Positions 52,578-61,203 of a DNA stretch of 64,000 nt are shown piece by piece (the stretch's first letter is position 1; each line of letters starts with the position of its first letter). The notes under the pieces were generated by a model, which was not told the origin of the DNA, searched no databases, and saw only the letters and a list, made by a program, of their open reading frames with translations. Source of the DNA: Winogradskyella echinorum (GTDB lineage: Bacteria; Bacteroidota; Bacteroidia; Flavobacteriales; Flavobacteriaceae); assembly GCF_014297365.1 (NCBI RefSeq), contig NZ_JACOQD010000003.1:124001-188000 (forward strand), read 5' to 3'. Position numbers and translations under genes: made by a program.

Positions 52578-53596
52578 TGCAAAGCACCAGAACCCTTAAA
52601 GATCGCATTTTTTTAGTGATTAAAGGTTTGGCTATGGGAGCAGCAAACAAGGTTCCTGGTGTTTCTGGTGGTGTGGTCGCTTTTGTAGCTGGTTTTTACG
52701 AAGAATTTATTTATTCTTTACAACGTGTCAATAAAACAGCTCTCAGGCTTCTTTTAAATGGCCGGTTTAAAAGCTTCTATCGTTATATTAATGGAAAATT
52801 TTTAGGGCTATTATTCTTAGGCATGATTGTCAGTTATTTTAGTGTTTCAAAAATTTTAGATTACCTCATAGTAAACTACGAACTTTATGTTTGGAGTACA
52901 TTCTTCGGAATGATTTTAGGTTCAATTTATTATATCAGCAAGGATTTTGGTGAATGGAATAGAAAAACAATTACAGCACTAATTATTGGAGCTACAGTAG
53001 GTATTAGTATAAGTTTCTTAGATCCAGCTACAGAAAATGACCATTTAATGTTTGTGTTTTTCTGTGGTATTATAAGTGTTTCTGGTATGACGCTTCCAGG
53101 ATTTTCTGGTTCTTTTATTCTTATTCTACTTGGCAATTATGTTTTACTCCTTGTGGATTCGGTAAATGCATTATATGATACGATTTCTGATATATTTAGT
53201 GGTAATTTTGAATTTATCCACAACGAAGTTAGACTAAGAATGTTGAAGGTTTTAGGAGTATTTACTCTAGGTTCTGTAGCAGGTTTGGTTACATTTTCCC
53301 ATATTCTAAATTATATTTTAAAACATTATAAAAGCATAACTATGGCAACCATAGTTGGTTTTATTATTGGCTCACTCGGAGTGGTTTGGCCTTGGAAAAA
53401 AACTGATTATAGAATGGCTGAAGATGGTTCTCTACTTTTAGATTCTACTGGAAAACAGATCATTGAAAATTACACACGTTATTTCCCCGAAATGAACACC
53501 CAAACTTATATTGCAATTGCTTATATTGCCTTAGGAATCTTAATAGTTTTAGGATTAGAATGGTATGGACAACGCACAAGACAACAAAAAATATAA
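52577..53596 (+). CDS. DUF368 (PopT-type) membrane protein, copy 2
   Basis: 339 residues, paralogue of the previous gene: NKVPGVSGGVVAFVAGFYEE and LPGFSGSFILILLGNY mark the two inverted halves. In the second half, V is replaced by F and A by S compared with copy 1. Translationally coupled to copy 1 by TAATG and overlapping aroE by 32 bases. Two adjacent copies may form a heterodimer or divide substrates; that is inference. Confidence 0.9.
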   Translation: MQSTRTLKDRIFLVIKGLAMGAANKVPGVSGGVVAFVAGFYEEFIYSLQRVNKTALRLLLNGRFKSFYRYINGKFLGLLFLGMIVSYFSVSKILDYLIVNYELYVWSTFFGMILGSIYYISKDFGEWNRKTITALIIGATVGISISFLDPATENDHLMFVFFCGIISVSGMTLPGFSGSFILILLGNYVLLLVDSVNALYDTISDIFSGNFEFIHNEVRLRMLKVLGVFTLGSVAGLVTFSHILNYILKHYKSITMATIVGFIIGSLGVVWPWKKTDYRMAEDGSLLLDSTGKQIIENYTRYFPEMNTQTYIAIAYIALGILIVLGLEWYGQRTRQQKI

Positions 53597-54326
53597 ATTC
53601 GGACTCGTAGGCAGAAACATCTCCTACTCTTTCTCTAGAAGCTATTTTGCAGATAAATTTAAAGGTGAAAATTTACCACATTCTTATGTGAATTTTGATT
53701 TACAATCTATCTACGAACTCGACGAGATTATTAAAAACACACCAAACTTAAAAGGTCTTAATGTAACTATTCCATATAAGGAAGATGTTATTCCAATACT
53801 CGATAGTTTAAATAAACGCGCAAAAAAAATTGGTGCTGTTAATACCATAAGAATTACGCGTTATCAAAAATTAATTGGCTACAATACGGATTATTATGGT
53901 TTTAAAAACTCACTAAAACCACATTTAAAAGAACACCATAAACGCGCTTTAATTTTGGGCACAGGTGGAGCATCAAAAGCAATCGCTTATGCATTAAAAA
54001 AGCTAAAAATTGATTTTGATTATGTGTCTCGTTCACAAAAAGAAGGTGTTAAGTTTTTATATTCTGATTTAACCGACGAAATTATTTCAAGCTATACTAT
54101 TATCATTAATTGTACACCTATCGGCACATTCCCAGATGTAAATGAATGTCCAGATATTCCTTACGATGCTATATCAGAACATCACATTTTATACGACCTT
54201 ATCTACAATCCGGCGCAAACAAAGTTTTTAAGCTGTGGAGACATAAAAGGAGCTACAACTATTAACGGGTCAGAAATGCTAAAACTACAAGCAGAAAAGT
54301 CGTGGGAAATCTGGAATAAATCTTAA
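53565..54326 (+). CDS. aroE: Shikimate dehydrogenase
   Basis: 253 residues reducing 3-dehydroshikimate to shikimate with NADPH. Substrate motif ISYSFSRSYF near the start, the catalytic lysine in NVTIPYKEDV, N and D in YNTDYYGF, and the NADP-binding GTGGASKAIAY loop. The first ATG at 53565 overlaps the DUF368 gene by 32 bases; no later ATG precedes the FGLVGRNIS motif, so the overlap is probably real. Somewhat short but complete for the family. Confidence 0.92.
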   Translation: MDNAQDNKKYKFGLVGRNISYSFSRSYFADKFKGENLPHSYVNFDLQSIYELDEIIKNTPNLKGLNVTIPYKEDVIPILDSLNKRAKKIGAVNTIRITRYQKLIGYNTDYYGFKNSLKPHLKEHHKRALILGTGGASKAIAYALKKLKIDFDYVSRSQKEGVKFLYSDLTDEIISSYTIIINCTPIGTFPDVNECPDIPYDAISEHHILYDLIYNPAQTKFLSCGDIKGATTINGSEMLKLQAEKSWEIWNKS

Positions 54327-54414
54327 AATTCTTACAATAATATAAGTGATAGCAGCATTTGCCCTTATATTTCGGCATTTGTTAGTATCTTTAACCTATA
54401 ATTAAATTTTACAC

Positions 54415-56445
54415 ATGTCTGAGAATGATAACCTGCAAGAAGCAGATGGAAAAAAAGAAGTAGAATCTCAAGAAACTACTCCAACACAAGAAACTACAAC
54501 AGAAGTTGAAGCTAAAACTGAAACTGAAGTTGAACAAGACGTTAATACTCAATCTGAAGAAGTAGTACATACAGAAGAAACAGTAGAAACTAATTCCGAA
54601 ACCGAACAAGTAGAAGCTGAAGAAAAACCTGAGGCTGAAAATACAAGTGAGGATCATGTAGATGAAATAGAAGCGTCAAACGCTGAAGATGCTGAGGACG
54701 AATCTAACGCAGAGCGCCACGAATTAGAGGATAAGGATTACCACGCCATGACTATGGATCAGTTGGTAACTGAATTCAATAAATTATTGAAACACCATAA
54801 AATTCAGACAATTTCTAAGCATGTTAATGAAATTAAGGGAGAATTTAATGCAAAATTCAGCGAACTACTAGATGAGAAAAAAGAAGAATTTGTAGCTGAT
54901 GGTGGAAACGAAATAGACTTTTATTACACTAACGATCAAAAGAAATTATTCAACTCGTTATATAAAGAATATAAGCAATCTATTAATGCTTATTATAAAG
55001 ACAGAGAACAAAACTTAAAGCAAAATCTTGAAAATAGATTAGCTATTATTGAAGAAATTAAAGGTCTACTCACTGTTGAAGAAAACATGGGTACAACCTA
55101 TAAGACATTTAAAGAGCTTCAAGAAAAATGGCGAAATGCTGGCCCTATTCCAAGAGACAAATACAATAATGCCTGGAATACGTACCACCATCATGTAGAA
55201 CGTTTTTACGACTTTTTGCATCTCAATAATGATTTGAGAGATATGGACTTTAAGCACAACTATGACCAAAAGCTAAAAATCATAGAACGTGCAGAAGAAT
55301 TAGCAAAAGATGAGAACACTAACCGTTCGTTTAGAGAATTACAAGTGTTACATAAACTTTGGAAAGAAGAACTCGGTCCTGTTGGCAAAGAACACAGAGA
55401 AGAAATTTGGGAACGTTTTAGTAAGGCTACAAAAACCATACACGATAAGCGACAAGCTTATTACGCTGATATGGATAAAGCACATGAAAAAAACCTTGAA
55501 CGTAAAGAAGAGATTATTGCTCAGATTAATGCCGTAAATGAAGACAGTGCAAATTCTCATAGTGCTTGGCAGAAAAAGATAAAAACAATAGAAAAACTAA
55601 GAGAAGACTTTTTCAATGCTGGTAAAGTACCTATAAAAGTTAATGAAGCCACATGGACAAAATTTAAAGATGCTGTTAGAACTTTTAATCGTAGTAAAAA
55701 TCATTTTTATAAAGATTTAAAGAAAGATCAATACGAAAATCTTAAGAAGAAAAAGGAATTAATAAAAATTGCTGAAGACAATAAGGACAGTGAAGATTTT
55801 AAAACGGTAACTCCGTTGATGAAGAAAATTCAGAGTGATTGGAAAAAAATTGGACATGTACCAAGACGCGATAGCGATAAAATATGGAAACAATTTAAAG
55901 CAGCCTGCAACCACTATTTTGATAGAATGCATAAAGAGCGTAAAGCCAAAGATCAGCATTTGTACGATGCGTTTGATAAAAAAGTGAAATTACTCGATGA
56001 TTTAAAGGCTCTAGAACTTACTGACGATCCAAAAGCAGATATAAAAACATTACAGGATAAAATTTCTGAATGGAAAGACATTGGCTATGTACCACAAAAT
56101 AAACGTTACATAGACGGTAAATTTTATAAAGCCATTGATGATGCGTTTGATAAATTGAAAATGGATAAGTCTAAGCTCGAAATGATAAAGTTTGATAGCA
56201 AACTTGAAAATCTAGCAAATCCTGATGATACAAGACTACTCGATAACGAACAGAATTTTATTCGAAAAAAGATTAGTGAGGTACAAGGAGAAATTACTCA
56301 ATTAGAAAATAATCTTCAGTTTTTCTCTAATGTAGATTCTGATAATCCGTTAGTAAAAGATGTACATAAAAATATTGCTAACCACAAAAAGCAATTAGAT
56401 ACTTGGAAAGCTAAGCTTACTAAGGTTCGTGGAAAGTATTCTTAA
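54415..56445 (+). CDS. DUF349 domain protein with acidic N-terminus
   Basis: 676 residues. The first ~115 are a Glu/Thr-rich low-complexity tail (ESQETTPTQETTTEVEAKTE), probably disordered. The remainder contains several DUF349 repeats, each about 65-75 residues with the pattern LQEKWRNAGPIPRDKYNNAW / WKKIGHVPRRDSDKIWKQF. The family is implicated in RNA-related or stress functions but is not settled. A TATCTTTA promoter-like box lies at 54386-54393 and a 13 bp hairpin follows the gene. Confidence 0.85.
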   Translation: MSENDNLQEADGKKEVESQETTPTQETTTEVEAKTETEVEQDVNTQSEEVVHTEETVETNSETEQVEAEEKPEAENTSEDHVDEIEASNAEDAEDESNAERHELEDKDYHAMTMDQLVTEFNKLLKHHKIQTISKHVNEIKGEFNAKFSELLDEKKEEFVADGGNEIDFYYTNDQKKLFNSLYKEYKQSINAYYKDREQNLKQNLENRLAIIEEIKGLLTVEENMGTTYKTFKELQEKWRNAGPIPRDKYNNAWNTYHHHVERFYDFLHLNNDLRDMDFKHNYDQKLKIIERAEELAKDENTNRSFRELQVLHKLWKEELGPVGKEHREEIWERFSKATKTIHDKRQAYYADMDKAHEKNLERKEEIIAQINAVNEDSANSHSAWQKKIKTIEKLREDFFNAGKVPIKVNEATWTKFKDAVRTFNRSKNHFYKDLKKDQYENLKKKKELIKIAEDNKDSEDFKTVTPLMKKIQSDWKKIGHVPRRDSDKIWKQFKAACNHYFDRMHKERKAKDQHLYDAFDKKVKLLDDLKALELTDDPKADIKTLQDKISEWKDIGYVPQNKRYIDGKFYKAIDDAFDKLKMDKSKLEMIKFDSKLENLANPDDTRLLDNEQNFIRKKISEVQGEITQLENNLQFFSNVDSDNPLVKDVHKNIANHKKQLDTWKAKLTKVRGKYS

Positions 56446-56474
56446 TTATTGTAATTGAACATTTTATAAAAAAT

Positions 56475-56507
56475 CAAAATCCATCTGAACTTAACAGATG
56501 GATTTTG
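56475..56507 (+). terminator. Hairpin terminator after the DUF349 gene
   Basis: CAAAATCCATCTG and CAGATGGATTTTG form a perfect 13 bp stem around AACTTAA. The downstream T-tract is part of the stem rather than free, so the terminator is probable, not certain. Confidence 0.65.
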
Positions 56508-56700
56508 CCCTAACTAAACTAAATTAACCTTAATTACAACCGCTTAAAATAATAATTAAGATCTCCTACTAAGATTATAAAAAAGCTATTTGCTTTGATA
56601 TACTTTATTTACGTAGGAAAATTACTTTTGGATGTTTAGAATAGAAATTTTTGAATTTTTTAACATATTGCCTCTTATTCCCAATAAAAAAAACTCATTT

Positions 56701-56773
56701 GTCATTCCTGCGAAGGCAGGAATCTAGGAGATTTACTAAATAAAAAGGAATTCTGCATCAAGTGCGGAATAAC
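56701..56773. repeat. Mosaic palindromic extragenic repeat
   Basis: The left arm GTCATTCCTGCGAAGGCAGG is a relative of the repeat at 28523. The right arm (56747-56773, reverse complement GTTATTCCGCACTTGATGC) is a different but related type, so the element is a mosaic of two repeat variants. Confidence 0.55.
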
Positions 56774-56871
56774 AGATTTCAAATTAAAATAGAATAAGAT
56801 ATTTTCTGATGTAATGCAGAATTTATTTCTGCATCTTTCACTTTATTATTGGTTCCTGACTTCGTAGTAAT

Positions 56872-57645
56872 TTATAACGTCTTCGCCTCTTCCCAAAACA
56901 CATCCATTTCTTTAAGTGTCATATCCTCTAAGGACTTATTTAAATCTTTCGCTTTACTTTCGAGATACTGAAAGCGTTTTACGAATTTTTTATTAGTCCG
57001 TTCTAAAGCGTTCTCAGGACTAATTTTTAAGAAACGTGCATAATTAATCATTGAGAATAACACATCGCCAAATTCGCTTTCAATATTATCTTGATTCCCT
57101 TTAGCGATTTCAACCTTTAACTCTGCTAGCTCCTCCTCAACTTTTTCAAAGACTTGTTCTGGGTGCTCCCAATCGAAACCAACACCTGCAACTTTATCTT
57201 GTATGCGGTTGGCTTTTACCATAGCTGGTAAACTTTTTGGTACTCCTTCGAGCACACTGTTTTTTCCTTCCTTAAGTTTTAATTGCTCCCAATTACGTTT
57301 TACGTCTTCTTCGTTTTCAACTTTTACATCTCCATAAATGTGCGGATGACGATCTACTAATTTATCACATATACTATTGCATACATCTGCAATATCAAAA
57401 GCATTGGTTTCGCTTCCTATTTTAGCATAGAAAACAATATGAAGCAATACATCACCCAATTCCTTTTTAACCTCGTCTAAGTCATTATCGAGTATGGCAT
57501 CACCAAGCTCGTAAACCTCTTCAATGGTGAGATGACGTAACGATTCTAGAGTTTGCTTTTTATCCCATGGACATTGCTCTCGCAACTCGTCCATAATAAT
57601 TAATAAACGCTCAAAGGCTTTTAATTGAGTGGCTTTGTTAGACAT
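56872..57645 (-). CDS. mazG: Nucleoside triphosphate pyrophosphohydrolase
   Basis: 257 residues with two MazG domains: residues 15-100 (ELREQCPWDKKQTLESLRHL; EEVYELGDAI; KKELGDVLLHIVFYAKIG) and 160-235 (EEELAELKVEI; SEFGDVLFSMINYARFL). The EExxE/ExxD metal-binding clusters are intact. It hydrolyses NTPs to NMP and pyrophosphate. In a minus-strand group with the DUF5606, def and ruvX genes. Confidence 0.95.
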   Translation of the reverse strand: MSNKATQLKAFERLLIIMDELREQCPWDKKQTLESLRHLTIEEVYELGDAILDNDLDEVKKELGDVLLHIVFYAKIGSETNAFDIADVCNSICDKLVDRHPHIYGDVKVENEEDVKRNWEQLKLKEGKNSVLEGVPKSLPAMVKANRIQDKVAGVGFDWEHPEQVFEKVEEELAELKVEIAKGNQDNIESEFGDVLFSMINYARFLKISPENALERTNKKFVKRFQYLESKAKDLNKSLEDMTLKEMDVFWEEAKTL

Positions 57646-57710
57646 TAATTAAGTATAATATGTTCTCGATACTGTTCGATAAAAAACCGAAATCAATCGA
57701 ACTCACGTAT

Positions 57711-58139
57711 TTATTCTTCTTCGTCAGAAGAATTAGTTTCCTCTTCTGTTTCGAGTGCACCTAAAAGATCGTTCTTTTGAAGTAGATTATACCATTGCAC
57801 TACTTTTTTAATATCAGACGGGTAAACACGATCTTCATCATAATCTGGTAAAACCTCAAAGAAAAATTCTTCTAAGGTATCTTTACTATCTTTATGACTA
57901 ATAGACGTTGGCTGCCCGTTCTCTTTGTCTTTAACTTTTTTAAGAACATCTCTTAATGGCACTTCTTCTGTTAATGTATAAATAGCTATTTCGCTAAGAA
58001 TACTAATATTACTGTGCGCACCAACTGTAATACGCTTTTTGTCAATTAAAGATTCTACAACAGCACCTGTTCTGGTCTGTGTAACGATTTGGTATAGTCC
58101 TGGTTTCCCAGAAACGGATAAAATTTTATCTAAACTCAT
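57711..58139 (-). CDS. DUF5606 domain protein
   Basis: 142 residues beginning MSLDKILSVSGKPGLYQIV; an in-frame upstream start at 58175 would add twelve non-conserved residues. A small beta domain (VESLIDKKRITVGAHSNISIL) is followed by helical, acidic sequence ending in a Glu/Ser-rich tail (EEETNSSDEEE). The family is restricted largely to Bacteroidota and of unknown function. It sits between def and mazG in a conserved-looking housekeeping group. Confidence 0.85.
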   Translation of the reverse strand: MSLDKILSVSGKPGLYQIVTQTRTGAVVESLIDKKRITVGAHSNISILSEIAIYTLTEEVPLRDVLKKVKDKENGQPTSISHKDSKDTLEEFFFEVLPDYDEDRVYPSDIKKVVQWYNLLQKNDLLGALETEEETNSSDEEE

Positions 58140-58202
58140 ATTATATTTTATTTTCAAAATTCGTCTGCTATGCAAATTTGAATTCTGAAGTTATATTTTC
58201 TA

Positions 58203-58793
58203 CTAACGCTTTCTACTCATTGCAGGAAAACGCATTTTGTAATCTATTTTAATCTTACCTTTAGAAATATTAGTAAGCTTTCCTTTTATTAAACGTTTTT
58301 TAAACGACGATAGCTTATCCGTAAATAAGACTCCTTCAATATGGTCGTACTCATGCTGAATAACCCTTGCAATTAAACCATCATATTCTTCTACATAAGT
58401 TTTAAAATTCTCATCTTGGTATTGAATCTTAATCTTTGGTTGTCTAAAAACATCTTCCCTTACATCCGGAATACTTAAACAACCTTCGTTAAAAGCCCAC
58501 TCATCACCTTCTTCTTCTAAAATCTGAGCATTAATAAACGTTTTTTTGAAATTTTTAAGCTGTTCTTGCTCTTCTTTTGTAAAGGTTTCATCTTCCGCAA
58601 AAGGTTCAGTATCTACTAAAAACAAACGAATCGGTAAACCAATTTGCGGCGCTGCTAAACCAACACCATACGCACCATACATGGTTTCATACATGTTTTC
58701 AATCAGTTCGCTCAATTTAGGATAATCCTTATCAATCTCCTTAGCTTTTTTCTTTAAAACGGCATCGCCATAGGCAACGATTGGTAATATCAT
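58203..58793 (-). CDS. def: Peptide deformylase
   Basis: 196 residues removing the formyl group from new proteins. The three family motifs are present: GVGLAAPQIG, EGCLS (metal cysteine) and HEYDH (metal histidines, catalytic glutamate). A loop of about 20 residues rich in Glu (FAEDETFTKEEQEQL) is inserted after the first motif, as in other Bacteroidota deformylases. A TAnnTTTG box lies 19 bases upstream of the ATG. Confidence 0.96.
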   Translation of the reverse strand: MILPIVAYGDAVLKKKAKEIDKDYPKLSELIENMYETMYGAYGVGLAAPQIGLPIRLFLVDTEPFAEDETFTKEEQEQLKNFKKTFINAQILEEEGDEWAFNEGCLSIPDVREDVFRQPKIKIQYQDENFKTYVEEYDGLIARVIQHEYDHIEGVLFTDKLSSFKKRLIKGKLTNISKGKIKIDYKMRFPAMSRKR

Positions 58794-58812
58794 ATTAATT
58801 TATTTTCGGATG

Positions 58813-58820
58813 CAAAAATA
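58813..58820 (-). promoter_or_regulatory. -7 box (TATTTTTG) of def
   Basis: Minus-strand TATTTTTG fits TAnnTTTG, 19 bases before the def ATG. Confidence 0.5.
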
Positions 58821-58830
58821 CAATTCTTAT

Positions 58831-59244
58831 TTAAGATTGTGAAGTCAAATAACTTTGTAGAATCAACGTAGCACTAATCTCGTCAATCAATGCTTTATTT
58901 TTACGTTGTTTTTTCTTTAAACCACTATCAATCATCGTCTGAAAAGCCATTTTAGAAGTAAAACGTTCATCTATTCGTTCTACAGGAATATGAGGAATCG
59001 CTTTAGCTAAAAGCTCTAAAAATTTTTGAATATAAATCTCACTCTCTGATGCTGTATTATCCATTTGTTTTGGTAAACCAACAACAAGTTTGTCTACATT
59101 TTCCGTTTCAGTATATTGCTTTAAAAATGGTATAAGCTCTTTAGTATCAACTGTAGTTAAACCTGAAGCTATAATTTGCAGCTCGTCAGTAACAGCAATA
59201 CCTGTGCGCTTTGTGCCATAATCAATGGCTAAAATTCTTCCCAT
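58831..59244 (-). CDS. ruvX: Putative pre-16S rRNA nuclease / Holliday junction resolvase
   Basis: 137 residues of the YqgF/RuvX family: ILAIDYGTKRTGIAVTD contains the catalytic aspartate of the RNase H fold, VGLPKQMDNTASE the second motif and VERIDERFTSKMA the third. The ATG at 59244 (MGRILAIDYG) is used; an in-frame TTG at 59253 would fall within the TAnnTTTG box (59251-59258). The close box suggests a very short or absent leader. Confidence 0.92.
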   Translation of the reverse strand: MGRILAIDYGTKRTGIAVTDELQIIASGLTTVDTKELIPFLKQYTETENVDKLVVGLPKQMDNTASESEIYIQKFLELLAKAIPHIPVERIDERFTSKMAFQTMIDSGLKKKQRKNKALIDEISATLILQSYLTSQS

Positions 59245-59250
59245 ATTTTG

Positions 59251-59258
59251 CAAAGATA
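59251..59258 (-). promoter_or_regulatory. -7 box (TATCTTTG) of ruvX
   Basis: Minus-strand TATCTTTG fits TAnnTTTG, only six bases before the ruvX ATG. Confidence 0.5.
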
Positions 59259-59340
59259 AAATATTTTAAGGCGACACTTTATAGATATAATGAGAATCTT
59301 ATATTAAATATATAATGACTTCATCAAAATTTTACTCATA

Positions 59341-59370
59341 AAAAAACGCCTCTTAAAAAGAAGCGTTTTT
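59341..59370. terminator. Terminator-like hairpin upstream of ruvX
   Basis: AAAAACGC-c-TCTT / AAGA-a-GCGTTTTT, with seven T on the minus-strand side (A-tract at 59339-59345) and five T on the plus side. No gene ends here. Confidence 0.55.
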
Positions 59371-59497
59371 AGACAATCAATCTTATCAAACCAATTCATG
59401 ATTTTATTCCCTCTAAAAAATAAATCATTTTATCAATCACTTATAAGACACAACATATTTATATAGGTCACATTTATTTTAAAAAAATCTAAAAAAA

Positions 59498-59532
59498 AGA
59501 AAACCCTTCAATTATGGGGAGAAGGGTTTTCT
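59498..59532 (-). terminator. Terminator-like hairpin upstream of dapD
   Basis: AGAAAACCCTTC and GAAGGGTTTTCT form a 12 bp stem around an 11-base loop; on the minus strand it is followed by eight T. There is no known minus-strand gene upstream of it. Confidence 0.55.
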
Positions 59533-59666
59533 ATAATTAGCTATTAATTAAATTCTCAGATATGTTGTAAAAAAATATCATCCTATTTAACTGTGTATAT
59601 GACACCACTTTTTTTAAGAGGTCACTTTTTTTTTAAAAAGAATTTTAGCTTCAATCAATATAAAAG

Positions 59667-59674
59667 TATCTTTG
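59667..59674 (+). promoter_or_regulatory. -7 box (TATCTTTG) of dapD
   Basis: Fits TAnnTTTG, 23 bases before the dapD ATG at 59698. Confidence 0.6.
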
Positions 59675-59697
59675 GGAAATAAATATTATTGAGATAC

Positions 59698-60513
59698 ATG
59701 AAACAATTACAATCCATCATAGAAAATGCTTGGAATGATCGAAGCGAGTTAAAAAATAAAGTAACCATTGATGCAATTAGAAGTGTTATTGATTTAATCG
59801 ATGCTGGCACATTAAGAGTTGCAGAACCTACAGAAGATGGCTGGCAAGTAAATGAATGGGTTAAGAAAGCTGTTGTATTATACTTCCCAATTCAGAAAAT
59901 GGAAACGTTTGAAGTTGGTATCTTTGAATATCACGATAAAATTCCGTTAAAACGAAACTATGCTGAGAAAGGTATACGTGTGGTGCCACATGCTGTAGCA
60001 AGACATGGCGCTTATATTTCTTCGGGTACTATTTTAATGCCGAGTTATGTAAATATTGGAGCCTATGTTGATGAAGGTACAATGGTAGATACTTGGGCAA
60101 CAGTTGGTAGTTGTGCACAAATTGGTAAAAATGTACATCTATCTGGTGGTGTTGGTATTGGTGGTGTTTTAGAACCGTTGCAAGCTGCACCAGTTATTAT
60201 TGAAGATGGTGCTTTTATTGGCAGTCGTTGTATTGTTGTAGAAGGTGTACATGTAGAAAAAGAAGCTGTTTTAGGTGCAAATGTAGTTTTAACCATGAGT
60301 ACAAAAATTATAGATGTTACTGGCGACGAGCCTATTGAAACAAAAGGTGTTGTACCTGCTCGTTCTGTAGTAATTCCTGGCAGTTATACTAAGACTTTTA
60401 AAGCGGGCGAATTTCAAGTACCTTGTGCTTTAATTATTGGAAAGCGTAAAGAAAGTACAGATAAGAAAACGTCTTTAAATGACGCTTTACGTGAGTATGA
60501 CGTAGCAGTTTAA
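59698..60513 (+). CDS. dapD: Tetrahydrodipicolinate N-succinyltransferase
   Basis: 271 residues, the usual length, catalysing the succinylation step of the lysine/meso-diaminopimelate pathway in the cytoplasm. A left-handed beta-helix of hexapeptide repeats spans about 100-225 (YVNIGAYVDEGTMVDTWATVG; GGVGIGGVLEP; FIGSRCIVVEGVHV). The ATG at 59698 (MKQLQSIIENAW) is chosen over an in-frame TTG three codons earlier. One base separates its stop from the PP-loop gene that leads into a glycan cluster. Confidence 0.96.
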   Translation: MKQLQSIIENAWNDRSELKNKVTIDAIRSVIDLIDAGTLRVAEPTEDGWQVNEWVKKAVVLYFPIQKMETFEVGIFEYHDKIPLKRNYAEKGIRVVPHAVARHGAYISSGTILMPSYVNIGAYVDEGTMVDTWATVGSCAQIGKNVHLSGGVGIGGVLEPLQAAPVIIEDGAFIGSRCIVVEGVHVEKEAVLGANVVLTMSTKIIDVTGDEPIETKGVVPARSVVIPGSYTKTFKAGEFQVPCALIIGKRKESTDKKTSLNDALREYDVAV

Positions 60514-60514
60514 T

Positions 60515-61177
60515 ATGGGAGAAGTTAAACACGTTTTATGGACAGGTGGTTGGGATTCTACATTTAGAGTTATAGAGCTTTATAATAGAGGAGTAAAACT
60601 TCAGCCTTTGTATGTTATAGATTCTAGTAGAGGTTCGACTCAAAAGGAAATAGAGACCATAAATTTGTTGACAGATTTAATTAAAACGCGTTTTAATAAT
60701 TCTAACGGAGACATTTTGCCGGTTGAGCTCATTGAGCGAAAAGATATTCGTTCTAATTTGTATATTAAACTTATGTATAAATTAATTAAGCGTCGTCGTA
60801 AAATTGGAACTCAATACAAATGGTTAGGTTATTTATCAAAAAAGTATGAATGGCTAGAAATTGGCTTTCATAAAAAAGATAGAGATCGATTAATCAACCC
60901 TAATCAGCTTATAAAAATAACGGATGATACTAATTGCGAAAACTGGATTATTAATCGAAGAAAAACTAGTTTTCCCATTGGCCAATTATTTAAAAATTTT
61001 AGATTTCCATTAGTCTATATTTCTAAATTAGAAATGAAAGAATATGCTACAGAGCATGGCTTTTTGGATATTATGTTAAGTACATGGTTTTGTCATCGAT
61101 CTGAGGAAAAACCTTGTGGTGATTGTGCCCCTTGTAAACAATATGTGATTAATGACTTTGGATTTAGGTTAGAATAA
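60515..61177 (+). CDS. QueC-like PP-loop ATPase with zinc-cysteine motif
   Basis: 220 residues. The N-terminal PP-loop WTGGWDST (near residues 9-16) corresponds to the SGGxDS motif of N-type ATP pyrophosphatases, and the C-terminus carries CHRSEEKPCGDCAPC, the four-cysteine zinc site of the QueC (7-cyano-7-deazaguanine synthase) fold. The middle differs from QueC, so queuosine synthesis is unlikely; similar proteins occur in polysaccharide loci. The start is one base after dapD and the next genes are surface-glycan enzymes, so amidation or similar activation of a sugar is a plausible but unproved role. Confidence 0.75.
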   Translation: MGEVKHVLWTGGWDSTFRVIELYNRGVKLQPLYVIDSSRGSTQKEIETINLLTDLIKTRFNNSNGDILPVELIERKDIRSNLYIKLMYKLIKRRRKIGTQYKWLGYLSKKYEWLEIGFHKKDRDRLINPNQLIKITDDTNCENWIINRRKTSFPIGQLFKNFRFPLVYISKLEMKEYATEHGFLDIMLSTWFCHRSEEKPCGDCAPCKQYVINDFGFRLE

Positions 61178-61203
61178 TTGAGTTTTTAAAAATCAAGAGA
61201 ATA

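Larger units (their letters stand above)
56446..56871. other. 426 bp non-coding gap with hairpin and repeat
   Basis: It holds the hairpin at 56475-56507 and the palindromic repeat at 56701-56773. A TACTTTTG box (around 56627) is followed only by a 31-codon frame with no support. No gene seen. Confidence 0.5.
59259..59697. other. Non-coding gap with two terminator-like hairpins
   Basis: No gene was seen. It contains hairpins at 59341-59370 and 59498-59532, a pair of direct repeats (AGGTCACATTTATTTTAAAA at 59465 and AGGTCACTTTTTTTTTAAAA at 59619) and the dapD promoter box. Confidence 0.5.

Noticed and set aside
56618-56730. Possible 31-codon gene downstream of a TACTTTTG box
   Set aside because: The frame is short, low-complexity and runs into the palindromic repeat at 56701.
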